Shown in pieces: positions 11,476 through 24,418 of a DNA stretch of 64,000 nt (position 1 is the first letter of the stretch; each line of letters starts with the position of its first letter). Source of the stretch: Pseudoscleropodium purum. Lineage: Eukaryota > Streptophyta > Bryopsida > Hypnales > Brachytheciaceae. The DNA is taken from positions 17,608,001-17,672,000 of the forward strand of contig OZ017795.1 in assembly GCA_963969395.1 (NCBI GenBank). The letters are read 5' to 3'. Made by a program: the position numbers and the translations under genes. The notes beneath the pieces are model-generated. The model was not told the DNA's origin. It searched no databases and saw only the letters and a program-made list of their open reading frames with translations.

Positions 11476-14400
11476 AAACCCTACCCTCAAGTCATTTCTA
11501 GCAACAGCCAGAATCCCTGTGATTTCTCAAAGCAAACTCCTCTCAATACGACACCGTTGGGCCTTAGAGATCCATGTTACACCTTCCAATGTTTTCCTAA
11601 ATGAAAAGAAGCGGATGAAAAGACATGGGTGTGGAAAAAACTAAAGAACAAGTGTGAAATACCAGAGTCTTCAAGCAACTTCCTCCATTGCATTGTAATG
11701 CCTTTGTATTGCAAAGAGGCAAGATCATTGTATCTCAAGAAATCCCTCTTGCTATAAGTAGTGAATCCATCGATGAATAGTCTTGCAAATTCATGTTCAT
11801 ACACTTTCATTGCTTACATGAAATTACAAATGAAGATATTATAAGCTTAGAAGAGCTTTATCAAGCAAAGTACTACATTTACCAATGGAATGAATTTTGC
11901 TAATGACAACAACACCACAACATCAACAAGCACATCAAAGTTATCACTAGCCTTGGCTTTAGTTTTTTGATTAAGACTTGCAATCATGTACATGTGTCAA
12001 GGATGAAATCATTGGCTTCACCTAAATTGTGTAGGTTGTTTCAAGAAGTGTTCATGATGAAATATGTACGTCTAAGTTGATGTCAAAAAACTTGTGGATG
12101 TCTAATGGCATGTCTTCATGAATGTCCCAAAAAATGTCTAGATGTGGAGGTTGATATCACTATAGATGTTGCAATAAATATCTAGACATCCAAATTGATG
12201 TTTTAGTTTCTTAGAAAACATTTGAATGTCTTAATTGACATATTAGAAAACAATATTAAAATTTTTAGACAACAAAAAATTGTGTTGCCTAGACATCGTA
12301 TTAGTATTATTGGATGCCACGTCACTTTTTTCCACCACCACATCATGGATGGGACAAAAGAATTTTTTTCTTACGTCACTTCTCATGCCTACATGGTGTT
12401 GACGTGGTAGTTATATAGCAAGATTTTAGTAATTTGTTGACCCATGTTTGGGAGATCTCTAATTGGAAATACCTAATGTTTGGTAAATTTTCAATGTTTT
12501 TTGTATATCAATCTTGACTTTAAGAAAATGACATCTACTTAGACATAAAAAAAACATCACACACAACGTTCACATGCAAAATCAAGACTCAAAAACCCCA
12601 AGTTTCTTATAGTGCCTCCACATTGTTGACAACTTTGTGTCCAACCATCTTCATTGTCAAACCACCATAAGTAGCATTTGGGAGTAGTACCAAATACTTA
12701 CCTACATTTTTGCTACTACAGTTCAAGCTAAATATACAAACTCTAAAATTATTAGAAAGCTTCAATGAAGGTGCCAATAGAATGTGCACCTCTAATGAAG
12801 TGGTCCCAATATACCACAAAATAAACCACGTACAATTACAAAAGCAAGGAAAGTGTAGAACTACAAAATGATCAAGAACAAAAGCAACATTGCAAATCGA
12901 TTGAGTCCAAGACCAAACCATACAAATAAAAAGAAAAATAGTAGGTCAATCAAAAGCAAGAGCAAGACACATAAAAAGAAGAGCATAGAAAAAAATAATG
13001 TAATCAACCCTAGAGGAGTGTTTAAATTCACTAGCAATGTCTAAATCATCTTGCACCACCTTTAGCATTTTTCAAGTCCCAAATCCCAACTTATAGCTCT
13101 TTCTAGATCTACCATCCATTCAATTCCAGAATTCCCAACCACCATTTTTCAATTGTAGTAAATGATACAATCAATACCTTCAAGATTTTCACAACTCGGA
13201 AGTGGTACAATGAAGCTTCCAAAACCAAATTGTATAAACTTCTACTTTTAAACTAGAATCAATATGAATTACACTCAAGGCACACATCTCAATAGCCTTG
13301 CATAGATGAAGGTAGGGATGCCACTACAATTGCAAAAGGCAATAAAGACAAAAAAAACAAGTATACACAATAGTACAACCATTAATTTATGTGAACAAGG
13401 AGAATTGGTAGGAATTGCAACACTACAAAAGTACAAGAATAAGAGTAAACCCTAAATCCTACAATGTGAAACCAACAATGGAGATATGACTACTAAGGTA
13501 CATGTGAACGAGCTACCTTGTTGTTGAACCCCCACCGGATGAATGTAACACTACAATTGGATGAAGAAACAATTTTGTCAATAAAGAGTCAATGAATGTA
13601 AAATTTGGCTGAAATTTCTATTTTCAAGAAAATTTCTATTATGCAAATTTAATGCAAGATTCTTTAGGGTAGAATTGTAGTGCACATTAGACAATTTTAA
13701 GATCATTAGTAGTTATTTCAGCACTATTAAGAAAGAGGTAAGAAAGTGGATGAAGTGGTCAAAAACATCTTTGAAAAATGTGAAGTTTGCCAATTTTGTA
13801 TGAAGCTTATTAATTTTAGGTAATATTGTGGATGAACCTATACAAATGATGGATGGATGAAAAAAATTGGTTTGTTTGATACATTGGGATTCAAAGGGGG
13901 AGGGAAAAGAAGGAGTGCTACTACTAAAAATCAAATTTACTACGAAGTTTAAAAGTAGAAGAAGTAAACTTTGTATAAACTTCTACTTTTAAATTTAAAT
14001 TGTATAAAGTTCTACTTTTAAATTGAGCTTATCATACTAGCACTTACAAAAATCAAAAATTGTATTGCTTACGATGCAATTTTGTGCACTTCCAAAGTTT
14101 ATAAAGATAAGTAAACCCAAATGTAGTGGAATAAGCATTTGAGCATTGGTCTAATTATGAAATTCACTAATCTTTTCTTTTCTTTTATTGGATACCAAAA
14201 GTATAGTTACTTTAGAATTTCTTTTTGTGAATTTTCAAGATACCATATAAATAAACTAAGAATTTTCAAGTGTTGAAAATAGAGGTGCCTAAAAGTCACT
14301 TTAGGGACTTATGTGTAGGATTGTGCATTTTAGGCAATGCAAAAATCTATAGTGATAGATTTTAGATTCAAGGAGTCACAATTATGTGCAATTATATTAC

Positions 14401-15000
14401 TAAAAATTTTTTTTTTTTCATAATTTTTTGAATTTTTTTTTACAATAAAGTATTAAAGTATAGCAAAAATCCTCATTTTTTAATTCTATAGTGTTGATAA
14501 TAGTGTCAAGCACTACACAAATTAATTCAATTACTCCTCCCCACTCTAATAATGCTAGCTTGCACTAATTATAAAATTATAAAAATTTATGAGGCCCAAT
14601 AGTTTGCAATAATTTGCAATATTTCTGGAAAAATTCAACACAGTGTGATCCACATTGCTTTCAAACTATATTTATCCATTTCTTTAATCTACGTTCATTC
14701 AATTTTCATTCAACTTTCAATTGAATTTCATCCAAAAGTTCACATTAAGTAATTATCTAGATCACCGAATCACTGTCCAAAGTTATCTAAAGTGCAAGGT
14801 GAAATCTAACACTAATTGAATTCAGTAACTTGTGTTGTAGAAAAACTGCCCCATGCTTCCGTTTTTAACACTGTTTAACAAAAATTTGAACAGAAATTGT
14901 TTGCACTACGCTTGTACTCCAGTACTCCACAAAAATTTAACAAAAATTCATCAAAAACTTGGAATTTAAGCGCCAATGACGGAAGTTCCAGATTGCTACC
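11476..15000. other. AT-rich gene-free stretch with repeat debris
   Basis: No supported gene. TTTCTTATAGTG at 12603-12614 matches a CACTA-type right terminus and is the same TIR word as the MITE at 23630. Between about 12060 and 12540 the words GATGTCTA/TAGACATC recur in both orientations, as subterminal repeats would. I found no left end with a matching 3-bp duplication. The phrase GTATAAACTTCTACTTTTAA occurs near 13230 and again near 13970, with a close variant at about 14010. Confidence 0.3.
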
Positions 15001-16811
15001 ACTAACTTCGGTCGCTTGATATCAAATTAAAACTCATACTGGTCTCTCAGAATTCTGCCGCATTTTTGGAGCAGACAATCTGGAATTACTTTTTCCAAAA
15101 CCGAGCAAAATTTAAAGGGGTACACTAACAATATCAAATATTGGTGATGGAATTCAAAGCAAAATACATATACTAATCCCAGTTTGTAGTATGAAAGGAA
15201 ATCATTGTCATTTGAGTCTCTGAAGCAGGAATCGAATTGGGTTGAGTGACGCTTGTGAAACATCAAATTCACGGGAATGGTGAATTTGGCGCAGTTACAG
15301 TCGCACAACTGAACTGAAATCTAACTTAGCTCGGAACTACACTCGTCCTAGTTTTCAGAGCTCTGGGCCCTTGAAAGCCTCGCACGTACAATATATTAAT
15401 TTCAATGGCACTCTGAAACATGAAATTGTAATAATAACGCATAACAACCATTCTGTTATTTTCTTCCACAAGCAATTTCAGCCTGAAACAAGCTCCCTGT
15501 TTGAAGTAAAGTCCCTTAACTTAATTATTCCAACCTAAACTGAACATCAGAGCTTAATTGGGTCTCGTTTTTCGTTTTTCTCGGCTCTGTTTCGTTTCCT
15601 GAACCCTGCTCAGTCGAGCAACGTACGTCCTCTTTACTGTCGAAATGACTACGTGGTCGTCAGGCAGAGGGAGCATGGACACTTGATTGTGAGGAATCAA
15701 ATGGCCCACGCAAAACGCATGTGAATTGTAACCTTTGTATGTACGTGTCTTTTGTGTAAAAGCAGGCCAGCGTATTGTGGATATCTGCGCTTGATCATGA
15801 CCACCTGCAGCTCAGTACGTCTAGCTAGTAGTGCGCTTCAGAACCTCATCTGGACAAATATTCCCGTATTAAAATTTATATTATCTACGCTGTCCAAGTA
15901 CTTCAATATTCAGCTCGCCACCACCGCGTCTCAGTCAGTTGCAAGGCGATCGCAGAGCCTCCCTGTTTTGCAGCTGCAACTTCTAGTGCGCGACTGCACG
16001 TTGGTCGTGAAATCTTAGAAATTAGCAGCGGCTTACGTATTTGCTTGAGGATTGAATCTCAATTTGTCTTTAGGGAGCTGCTAGTTGCTGATATACTGCC
16101 ATGCCTCTACCATCTCCAATGCACTTTCGATGTGGACTTTAAGGTACTGGCTCGTGGGTTTATACTTTGGTGATCAACTAGCTCCAGTAATCACTGTGGG
16201 CAGTGCTTGGTCTGCTTCGTTCGGGAACTCTAGGATTCGTTCAGCTCGTCAAATTGTTCAAGGTTGGTGGCTCGTTCGGGAACTCTTGACCGATCTTAGA
16301 CTTTCTCTTCAGTATAGTCATCTCTGTCTTGCTCCGAATATACTTAATACCGGAATTGATGAAGCTGCTTATGTTTAATCCTCTGGTTGTACAAACTCAG
16401 GTCCTTCTTATACAATCTATTCGAATTTGGATTCGTGAGAATTCAGTAGTCTCCACTTCAATTTAGCCCATTTCGGAGAGGTGGATTTCAAGCATTGATT
16501 TTATTTTTTACTCCTGTATTTTGGCATCACTGTGACACTGTGTAATATGCAGAACCTTGATTGAGCAATACTGAAAAGTTTATTGCGATTGAGTTTATTT
16601 CCGGTGATGTGGAAGTATGGTAATAACAGTCCTAGTTTGCCGCCTCTGTACCTGCGGCTAACAATGTTATGCAGGCTCTACTTCCATATTACTATAGACA
16701 TTTTGACTCCGAGCTCGAACCACAAAGGAAACGCTTACTGAGTGTCGTATCTCTGCTTTCTTGATCAGAGTGATAACGAAAATTCACTAGAAACAGTGTA
16801 ATTTGCACGCG
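15001..16811 (+). promoter_or_regulatory. Upstream region of the GH3 gene
   Basis: GC content rises from about 15000 towards the GH3 start and the repeats stop, which marks a low-copy gene-flanking region. It should contain the promoter and 5' UTR. I see no convincing TATA box. On a visual read I found no canonical auxin response element (TGTCTC), only weaker TGTC words (15638, 15747) and a reverse-strand TGTCTG near 15072. The short ORFs here are not supported as genes. Confidence 0.4.
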
Positions 16812-19800
16812 ATGGCGCCATCCATGGCTAGTGAGCCAGCTGAAACCGGCGAACTTGAGCATGGAAAGGCCGAGGTCCCAGCTACAGCGACGAAGAAGCT
16901 GCCCACACAGCTTCTGCAACTTCATGCCAGCGGTGTACCGTTCGTGATGCCATCGAAGCGCGGCATCGACACTACCGCACCCGACTTCGACACAGAATCT
17001 TTTCTCGACCTGCTGGGGGAAGACGTCATGTTCCTCCAGCACACCAAGCTTCGGGAGATTCTGAACCTCCAAGCGAACACGGAGTATCTGCAAAGGCATG
17101 GTCTGAACGGACGCACCGATGTTGAGAGTTTCCGGAAGAGCGTGCCCATTGTGAGCTATGGCGACTTGGAAGCTGATATCCTAAGGTTGGTCCGTGGAGA
17201 GACGAAAGCGGCCATCTTCACCGTCGACCCCATCACCCACTTCAATTTCAGGTCAGTCTCCTATTCGTTCTCTCTTCTCCTCACCTCAACTGCCATAAAA
17301 TTCTCCCCTATTTTGTATGTAAAATTCGGTTTCTGCTTTTCATAATGGTTCGAACATACGAAACAGTTCTATCAATGGTTCAAATACAGGTACCGAAAAC
17401 ACTGTTGATACGAAAACACTTCCACATTTGAGAGTTCCAGTCGCTGAAGTGAGAATGGTCCAATTCGCTCAGAAAGTCATGCCACAATTCTCAGAAATTA
17501 CCGTACAGAATCATAAGTTACAAAGAGCGAGATTTTATGTTGATCAACTGAAGTGAGGATGGTCCAATCGTATCATAAATTCATGCCATGGTTACAGAAT
17601 CATAAGCTGCAACAGAGATTTCTTGTTGATCAAGTGAAGTGAGAATGGAGCTGTCGTCTCACAAATTCACTCCGTGGTTCTCAAAAACTACACTACAGAA
17701 TCGTAACCTGTAAAGAGATTCTTTGTTGATCAACTTTGCATGAAATAGGATTCAAAATCTGCCCGAAATGGATGCAGTGTTCTTGTGTTTTCGTATTTCA
17801 AACTATTTCTACGTTTCAACTATGGAGTAAACAATCCGTCCTAACTGTGATCTACCATGCCCATGGCGGCAGCTCAGGCACCACAAGCGGCAGTCCGAAG
17901 TACATCCCCTCGACAGAGCGCTTATTCGAAGACCAACTCTTCTTCCGCGCTTACGCGAACGCAACCTACCGCAAGCTCTTCCCCGGTTTCCACGACGGCA
18001 AATCCCTAAACCTCGCATTTGCAGGCAAATACGAGCATACTCCGTCAGGACTCAAAGCGGGCGCCATGACGACCAACCTCTACCGCAGCGCAAGATTTCT
18101 TCACCGCCTTCGTGGCCCCAACGACGAGTACTGCTCACCCGACGAAGTCATTCTCTGTGACGATATTCACCAAGGCCTCTACTGCCACCTCCTCTGCGCC
18201 CTCGCACACGCATCCGAGATTGTAAAAATATTCGGCGTCTTCGCAGCTATAGTCGTGGCTGCTGTGCGGGCGCTTCAACGACAGTGGCGAGAGATTGTGG
18301 AGGACATTCGAAGTGGAACTGTGAATTCAGACATTGTTACTAATTCCGAATTGAGAGACGCGGTGGAGAAGACGCTGTTGGGGGCGAATCCCGAACTAGC
18401 AATGAAAGTGGAAAGAGAATGTGATGCCCATTGGGAGGGGATTTTGGAGCGTTTGTTTCCGAATGCGAGGTTTGTGGGGTGTGTGTTAACCGGAAGCATG
18501 GCCCAGTATGCACCAGTGTTGAAATTCTTTGCAGGGAAGCTTCCGATGATTTCGGTTGCTTATGTTGCGTCGGAGTGTGGAGTGATTGGGTTTAACCCGG
18601 ATATGAAGTGCGAGCCGGAGGATATTACTTACATGTTGTGGCCGGAGAAGGCGTACTATGAGTTTATACCTGTTAGTGATAACTGTGTGGAGACGGAGAC
18701 GAGTGTGGTGGAGGCTTGTGATCTGGAAGTGGGGAAAGAGTATGAGATTGTGGTGACAAATGCCATCGGTAATGACCCCATCAATCTAGATCATATTCTC
18801 AATGAGATTGTGTCAAGCAACCAAGCTGGATTATATATCAGTCATAACTCTCTCCACTTTTTTGGGCATAAATTCTGGAAATTAACACCTTCTTAGACAT
18901 GTATCTGCAAATTTAGATCTGTGTACTACTGTAAGGAAGGGAGAGGTTCCATTCACCACACGGGAACCTGGAACCTTTCTCTACATGTACAATAACCTAG
19001 AAACTGGCAGTCTAAAAGTTTGCACATTTGTTTTAGGTTAAGTTCAAAAGCAAATTGCAAAAAACGAAATGTCAATAGATTAAGTGTTTTCACATGTAGC
19101 ACAAATCTAAGCTCTTTTGTATGGTGAATGGAGACTGTAATGTACTATGTGGTTAATGAACTCTCTACCTCACTCCGCTTATTTAAAGGTCTGTGCACTT
19201 GGAATGCGACCATTTCGGCGCTCTGAATTGCGCCAATTGACTATTTGCTCATTAAAGCCTTTGCTTAGGGAGCCCTTGGACTTCTTGTGATCTCATGGTG
19301 TTGTTTCCGAACAGGTTTTTACAGGTACCGCGTGGGCGACGTGATAAGAGTGACAAGCTTCCGCAACACCCTGCCAGTGTTTGCGTTTGTGCGACGGAAG
19401 AATGTGGGTCTTAGCGTGCACGACGAAAAGAGCGATGAGGAGGAGATTCAAGCTGCTGTCAACAAAGCAGCAGCGCTTCTGAGGGGGACTTCCACTATGG
19501 AACTTTCTGATTACACAAGCACTACTGATATCTCTCCCTGGCCTGGGCGATACGTCATCTTCTGGGAGATCGTGAACATCAGGTACAATCCATCAATTGT
19601 GCAGCGGACCCTCAAGAGCTCTTTAAGTGTGTTGTCGAGCTTTACTGGCTCTCAGAGATGATCAGGTCATGTAATGTCATATTGGAAGAAATTCACGACA
19701 TAGCGCTTTCAGGATGGGTGTGTGAAAACGTAGCTCTATCTTAGTCTAGTTAATGTCCTCTAAATTGCGCCAATGTAAAGAAATTGATGGTTATTATAAG

Positions 19801-20146
19801 AACTGCTGTTGCTTTATTGGCTATGATGTACAGGAACTGCGACCACGACGCATTACAGAAGAGTGCCAATATTATGGACACCAGCTTCAATTCCTTGTAC
19901 CGGAAGGGTCGCCGTGGGGGTTACATTGGCCCTCTGGAGCTTCGAATTGTAAAGGAGGGCACATTCGTAACGGTGATGAACGCCGCCGTGACAAGAGGCG
20001 CATCGCCGTCGCAGTACAAGTCTCCCCGGTGCGTCAACCATCCGCAAGCACTGCAAATCTTGCGGGATGAGACTGTGGCATGCTTCCATAGCACAATCAC
20101 ACCAGTAAATATTAACTTAACAAGAAGTGAACAAAATGGGTTTTAG
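16812..20146 (+). CDS. GH3: GH3-family acyl-acid amido synthetase
   Basis: Four exons: 16812-17251, 17873-18768, 19315-19582 and 19834-20146. All introns are GT-AG and the joined frame gives 638 aa. GH3 enzymes are cytosolic adenylating enzymes that join amino acids to acyl acids such as auxin or jasmonate. Visible family signatures are NTEYLQRHGLNGRTD in exon 1, the phosphate-binding SSGTTSGSPK (147-156, across junction 1), the YVASEC motif (377-382), YRYRVGDV (448-455) and the C-terminal IGPLELRIVKEGTF and RCVNHPQAL. Intron 1 has a branch-point-like CTAAC 31 nt before its acceptor. The ATG at 16812 gives an N-terminal extension of about 60 aa over most angiosperm GH3s. Motif variants (SSGTTSG for SSGTSxG, ECGVIGFN for ECYFGIN) show a diverged member, so the substrate cannot be assigned. 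The gene appears intact. Confidence 0.93.
17252..17872 (+). other. GH3 intron 1
   Basis: Donor is TTTCAG|GTCAGT and acceptor is GGCGGCAG|CTCAGG. The intron splits a Ser codon (AG|C) of the SSGT phosphate-binding motif, and the joined protein aligns with the family without a gap. CTAAC at 17841 suits a branch point. Three direct repeats of about 100 bp sharing GTGAGAATGG/GTGAGGATGG and TTGATCAA words lie at about 17440-17740. Confidence 0.85.
18769..19314 (+). other. GH3 intron 2
   Basis: Donor ATCG|GTAATG at 18768 and acceptor AACAG|GTTTTT at 19314. The junction restores the conserved Gly-[FL]-Tyr-Arg-Tyr-Arg-Val-Gly-Asp motif (G446 split one base plus two). Reading through the donor gives an unrelated tail and a stop at 18896. 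Confidence 0.88.
19583..19833 (+). other. GH3 intron 3
   Basis: Donor CATCAG|GTACAA and acceptor TGTACAG|GAACTG. The split Arg codon (AG|G) joins the FWEIVNI end of exon 3 to NCDHDALQKSA in exon 4, the position of the CC...ESLNSxYR region in family members. The intron is 251 bp. Confidence 0.88.
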
Positions 20147-21308
20147 CACTGATATCTTTGAATACTTAGCTGGTCATTGACAGATAGCTTTCTATAGCTT
20201 CAAGGGGCTGATGGAGGGCTCTTCAACCATGTGTGAAGGGCATGCTAACTAGTCCAAACTCTGGCCTTTCGACATAGATTATGGCATCGGCTCTTTGGTT
20301 TCTTAATTCAAGTTTCCAAATCCTATTTACAACCACATTCACACTACACAACATGGTTAGGGTTTGTTTAGAGTGGAGTCAGTGGAGAGAGTCTCATGAT
20401 CACACCATTCTTGTTCATTTATACAAAATGGACCTCGATATTCTACCACTCTTGGCTCAATGATACAAGGAGGCTAACAAGTTATTTCCTTAAATGGCAC
20501 ATTCACACAAAATATTCTTCTTTGCTTGTGATGGCAAATCTCTTGCAATGGTGGATAGATTTGACTCAATAGCCATGTGAAAGTTTAGACCATAAGTCTT
20601 TGCCTTGGATAAGTTCACGTATTGGAAAGCATATTATATTTTAGAGTAACCACTAGTGTGTCTCATGTTGTATTGTTGTTGCCATGGTCAAAATAAAAAT
20701 AAAAGTAATTTTCTAATTTTTTAGTTCATAAAAACTTCAAAATTCAATAACTTTCACATCATAGGTCCAAACATCAAGAAACAAAACCTATGAACCCCTC
20801 CTTGCCAAGGGCTTTCTAATGGTACCAAGAATGCCACCGGGCCGGGGATTGATGGTCTAAGAGATCTCAATGTAACAAATAAAACAAAATAAACAACCTA
20901 ATTTAAAGTATGGATGCTTTGTCAAAATGGTATGTTTAAGAGTCTCACTCAATTTGCATAGTATTCCAAGAACCACTCACTTGTTGTCACTATTCATTTG
21001 TTCTTCCATTGTAATTGTTCTACATTCATCCATTATATTACTCATGTGTATATATCCTCCCCCTATGGAACTTGTAACCATTGTTCAACCTTTGAATGCA
21101 CTACAACTATGTTGAGCTTTTAATGTATGATCTTGTAGTCTTTTACAACATGTAATTAGAGCAAGAGTTTGGAAACTAATTGTTTTCTTTCTTATACTTT
21201 AGCAAAATGAGAGTTTGTAGAAGTATGCTAAACCATTGTAGTAAGTGATTATTGTTAGTCATAGTCTTTTAATAATAGTTGTATAGATAGAGACTAGCAC
21301 AAACATGA
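20147..21308. other. GH3 3' flank and repeat fragment
   Basis: Contains the GH3 3' UTR with no clear polyadenylation signal close to the stop; the first AATAAA-like run is near 20686. At about 20686-20800 lies a dispersed-repeat fragment (AAAACTTCAAAATTCAATAA and nearby words). It reappears inverted at about 57810-57915. No gene is supported. Confidence 0.4.
20686..20800 (+). repeat. Dispersed repeat fragment, copy 1
   Basis: Shares a stretch of about 110 bp with the reverse complement of 57810-57915: ATAAAAATAAAAGTAATTTT, then TTAGTTCATAAAAACTTCAA, then CATAGGTCCAAA. It probably derives from a common LTR or transposon. The two fragments are too short to classify. Confidence 0.6.
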
Positions 21309-23629
21309 TGATTGAGACTAAAAATGTATTTGTAGGAGAGATTAACAAACTTGCTATGATGGCAAATTATTATGTTTGGAGTTTAAAAATGAAAGTGATG
21401 CTCAAGAGAGACAATAGGTAGTCAATTGTTGAAAAGAGATGCAATCTTGATGCTTTTCTAGCCAATCTTGGTTGTAGGATTGCCACCACTATGTAGCTTG
21501 AGCCAATGAAAGTTAGTGCTACATTAGCTATGATACTATTTATAAATAATGATCTTGTCAATATCATAATAAGTCACATTGATTTGGCATTAGTTTTGAC
21601 TTGCACTAAAAACAACATACTAATTTAGTAATCAATCACAAATATTAATGCTAAAAACCTAGTTACAATTGATTAAACTTTTTGAAGGTGTTTTAGTTGA
21701 AGATTACCATAAAAAGGGACACAAGTTGAAGAACAGACTCACCAATATGGAAAATCTAGAAAAAACATCTTAGATAGAACTTTAATTCAACTTGTTTTGA
21801 ATCAACTTCCCCAAAGCTAGGAGAATACAATCAAGACCTTAACACATCTCAATATTATTGCATTACTTTGACCAAATTGTTCCTAGTGTATTCACCAAAT
21901 GATCTCATTACAAGGACCACTAAGCTTTGTAGATAAGAAAAAAGAGGCATTGGTAATGGCATAAAATCAAAAAGCTTTAGTTCAAGAAGGCCAAAACTAA
22001 GAAGGAAATCTCGAGGACGATATGGCTTCCATTGAGTCAACTATCCCATGAATAGTCTTCCTCAATGTGGAAATTTCCTTAAACCAAGTCCATCAGTCCA
22101 TGTATGCTATAGTCATGGTAAGATTGGTCATTTTGCAAAGGATTGTCGTTTCAATCTTGGCTACCTTTTTTCCTATGTTCAACCATCTTCTGCCAATACT
22201 ATGGAATTCTATAATACAACATTGATAGAAAACTAGGGTCGATAGCACCTATAGTATATAAATAGTGGTGCTTCAAAACACATCACTATATATCATCAAA
22301 ATCTAGATAGTTCAAGATCTAGCTCCTCTAGTTCAAATGTTTATGAGGTCAAAATTAGAAGGGGTTAGTCTCAAGTTGTAAGAAGAAACGGCACTTCTAC
22401 TATCCAAACAAGTGCCAAAGAAATGAAGTTAACCAATGTCAAGTATGTACTTAGTATGCAAAAAAATTTGATTTCAATTGAGTCCATTGATAATAGCACG
22501 AATATTAATATTTTCTCTAATCTATACTATTGGATATTGGATAAGTCCAACTGTAACAATATTATTGAGATTAGGTATCAAAAATTAAACTTCAAACACC
22601 TTATATTCAATGCAACACAACTTATTTTTCAAATGTATCAACATTGCAGCATAAATGCTTTAGGCACCTAAGTTATCATGCTCTAAACCATGTAGCTTGC
22701 AATACAAAAGTAATTGGTGTCTTGGATGTTTTGTCACAAACACACATCTATCATCTATGAGTACTATTTAGTTGGATTTCAACATCGCAACAAGTTTCCT
22801 TCAAAATCTAAATCTCTAGTAATGAAACCAATATAGAAAATTAATTCTAATCTTTTCATATCAATGCCATTTTCTTCACTGATAGGTGCACTCTACATTC
22901 TTGTTTTTAGCAATGACTTCTCACGAAAGAGTTGGATGTATTTTGACTAGTAAAGATCAAATTTTTCAATCTTTTCAACTCTTCAAGGCTATGTATAGAA
23001 GTGGAAACCAACAAAGCAACAACATAATTGCAATCTTACAAACAAATCAAGGAGGAGAATTTAAATCTACAAAATTTAAAGTTTTTTTTGCTCATCATAG
23101 CTTATCAAAGGAGTTTACCTAAGCCCTTACCCCTCAACAAAATGACATTGCCAAAAGACTCAATATAACAATCATCAAATGCGCCAAAAGCATGGCTATA
23201 GAAAGCAACCTACCAAATTTTTTATAGACTAAAGTTATTTGTACCCTTAATTACCTTGTTAATTGAAGCTCTACTCATCCTTCCAATGAAATGACACTGG
23301 AAGGGAAGTATTATGGTAAAAAAATTGCACATTGATCATCTTCATTTTTTTAATTGCATTTACTATTACCACATTCCAAAAGAAAATAGGCACAAGTTGG
23401 GTAGCAAAATTCAATAGTGTATCTTCATGGGCTACAAAAGTGATAGTAGAGTCTCTAGGGTGTATGCTCGGTTGTATGACAAAAATAGGCAAAAGATAGT
23501 TTTAAGTTGAGATGTGATTTTCAATGAAGAATGGATTGATTTTTGTCATAGATCTGTCTATTTTATCCATGATGATTTAGATCCTTTTTGAATAGATAAT
23601 CCAACCATCGCAAGTCAAGGGTCAATCAC

Positions 23630-23849
23630 CACTATAAGAAATCCGCATTTTAGATGATGAGCCCTAAAACAATGGTTTAATGCATTTTAGATGATGTTCA
23701 ATGCAACAAATTCATATTTTTATATCAACAAAATTATCCAACGTACCATCAATGTTGACATAAAAAATAATTTTGTTGTATTGAACATCACTTGAAATGC
23801 ATTAAAAAACCTTAGGGCTTGTCACCTAAAACACAGGTTTCTTATAGTG
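23630..23849. mobile_element. 220-bp CACTA-type MITE nested in the copia element
   Basis: Terminal inverted repeats begin CACTATAAGAAA on both strands. The complementarity continues inward (TTTTAGATGATGAGCCCTAA against its imperfect complement), so the whole element folds on itself. It is flanked by a perfect 3-bp duplication, CAC (23627-23629 and 23850-23852). It sits between the integrase and RT regions of the dead copia element and so is younger than that element. It has no coding capacity. Confidence 0.88.
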
Positions 23850-24138
23850 CACTAAAAGCTTACAACTTGTTCACAACTTGATAAAGCCTACCAAAATCAA
23901 TACCAACTTGCCAACATTAACTTCTTAGCCAAATTCTCACAACTTCAATTTACAATTGCAATTACTAAAAACCCTAGAATAGATTTCTATGTTGAAAGTG
24001 ATGATCACACCAATTTTTTTTCATAAAATATCCACGTTTCAACCCCAAAATAACTTTTCTATACCTAATAGATTCTATAACTTCATCTCAATTTCACAAA
24101 CATCCCACTAAACATGCAAACCATTAAAAAAGCTTTAA

Positions 24139-24418
24139 CAATAGAGGATTTTGGAGGGGTCAAGAGGGTTGTTTCAAGCTTGTACTCCCTATAGTTCTCC
24201 CTTTGCAGTTTCAGCGATCAGTTGTTCCCAAAAAAAATTAAAAGAATAAAAATAAAAACTTCATTCTTGAAATGAAAAAAAAAGTTAAATTTTTGTTTAT
24301 TATTTTTAGATATAGTAATCGTTGTGCCACATTAGTGAGCTACTGCAAAGGTAGTTTTCACAGTTTGAAAACTGTCAAGAACTTACAACCCTCTAAAGGG
24401 CTAAAAACTCCTCTAATG
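24139..24418. mobile_element. MITE copy 1 (CATTAGAGG... family)
   Basis: Termini CAATAGAGGATTTTGGAGGG and, on the complement, CATTAGAGGAGTTTTTAGCC are imperfect inverted repeats extending about 30 bp. A second member with the same plan lies at 53219-53484: TIR, GTTGTTCCC word, A-rich centre, TIR. The superfamily is uncertain because no clear target duplication is visible. It is inserted just upstream of the RT region of the copia relic. Confidence 0.75.

Noticed and set aside
11945..12614. Candidate CACTA element (CACTAGCC... to ...TATAGTG)
   Set aside because: The right end is convincing, but the proposed left end matches poorly and the flanking triplets differ (TAT against CCT).
16692..17149. 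Minus-strand frames of 75-135 codons over GH3 exon 1
   Set aside because: They are antisense shadows of the GC-rich GH3 exon. The plus frame has clear family motifs.
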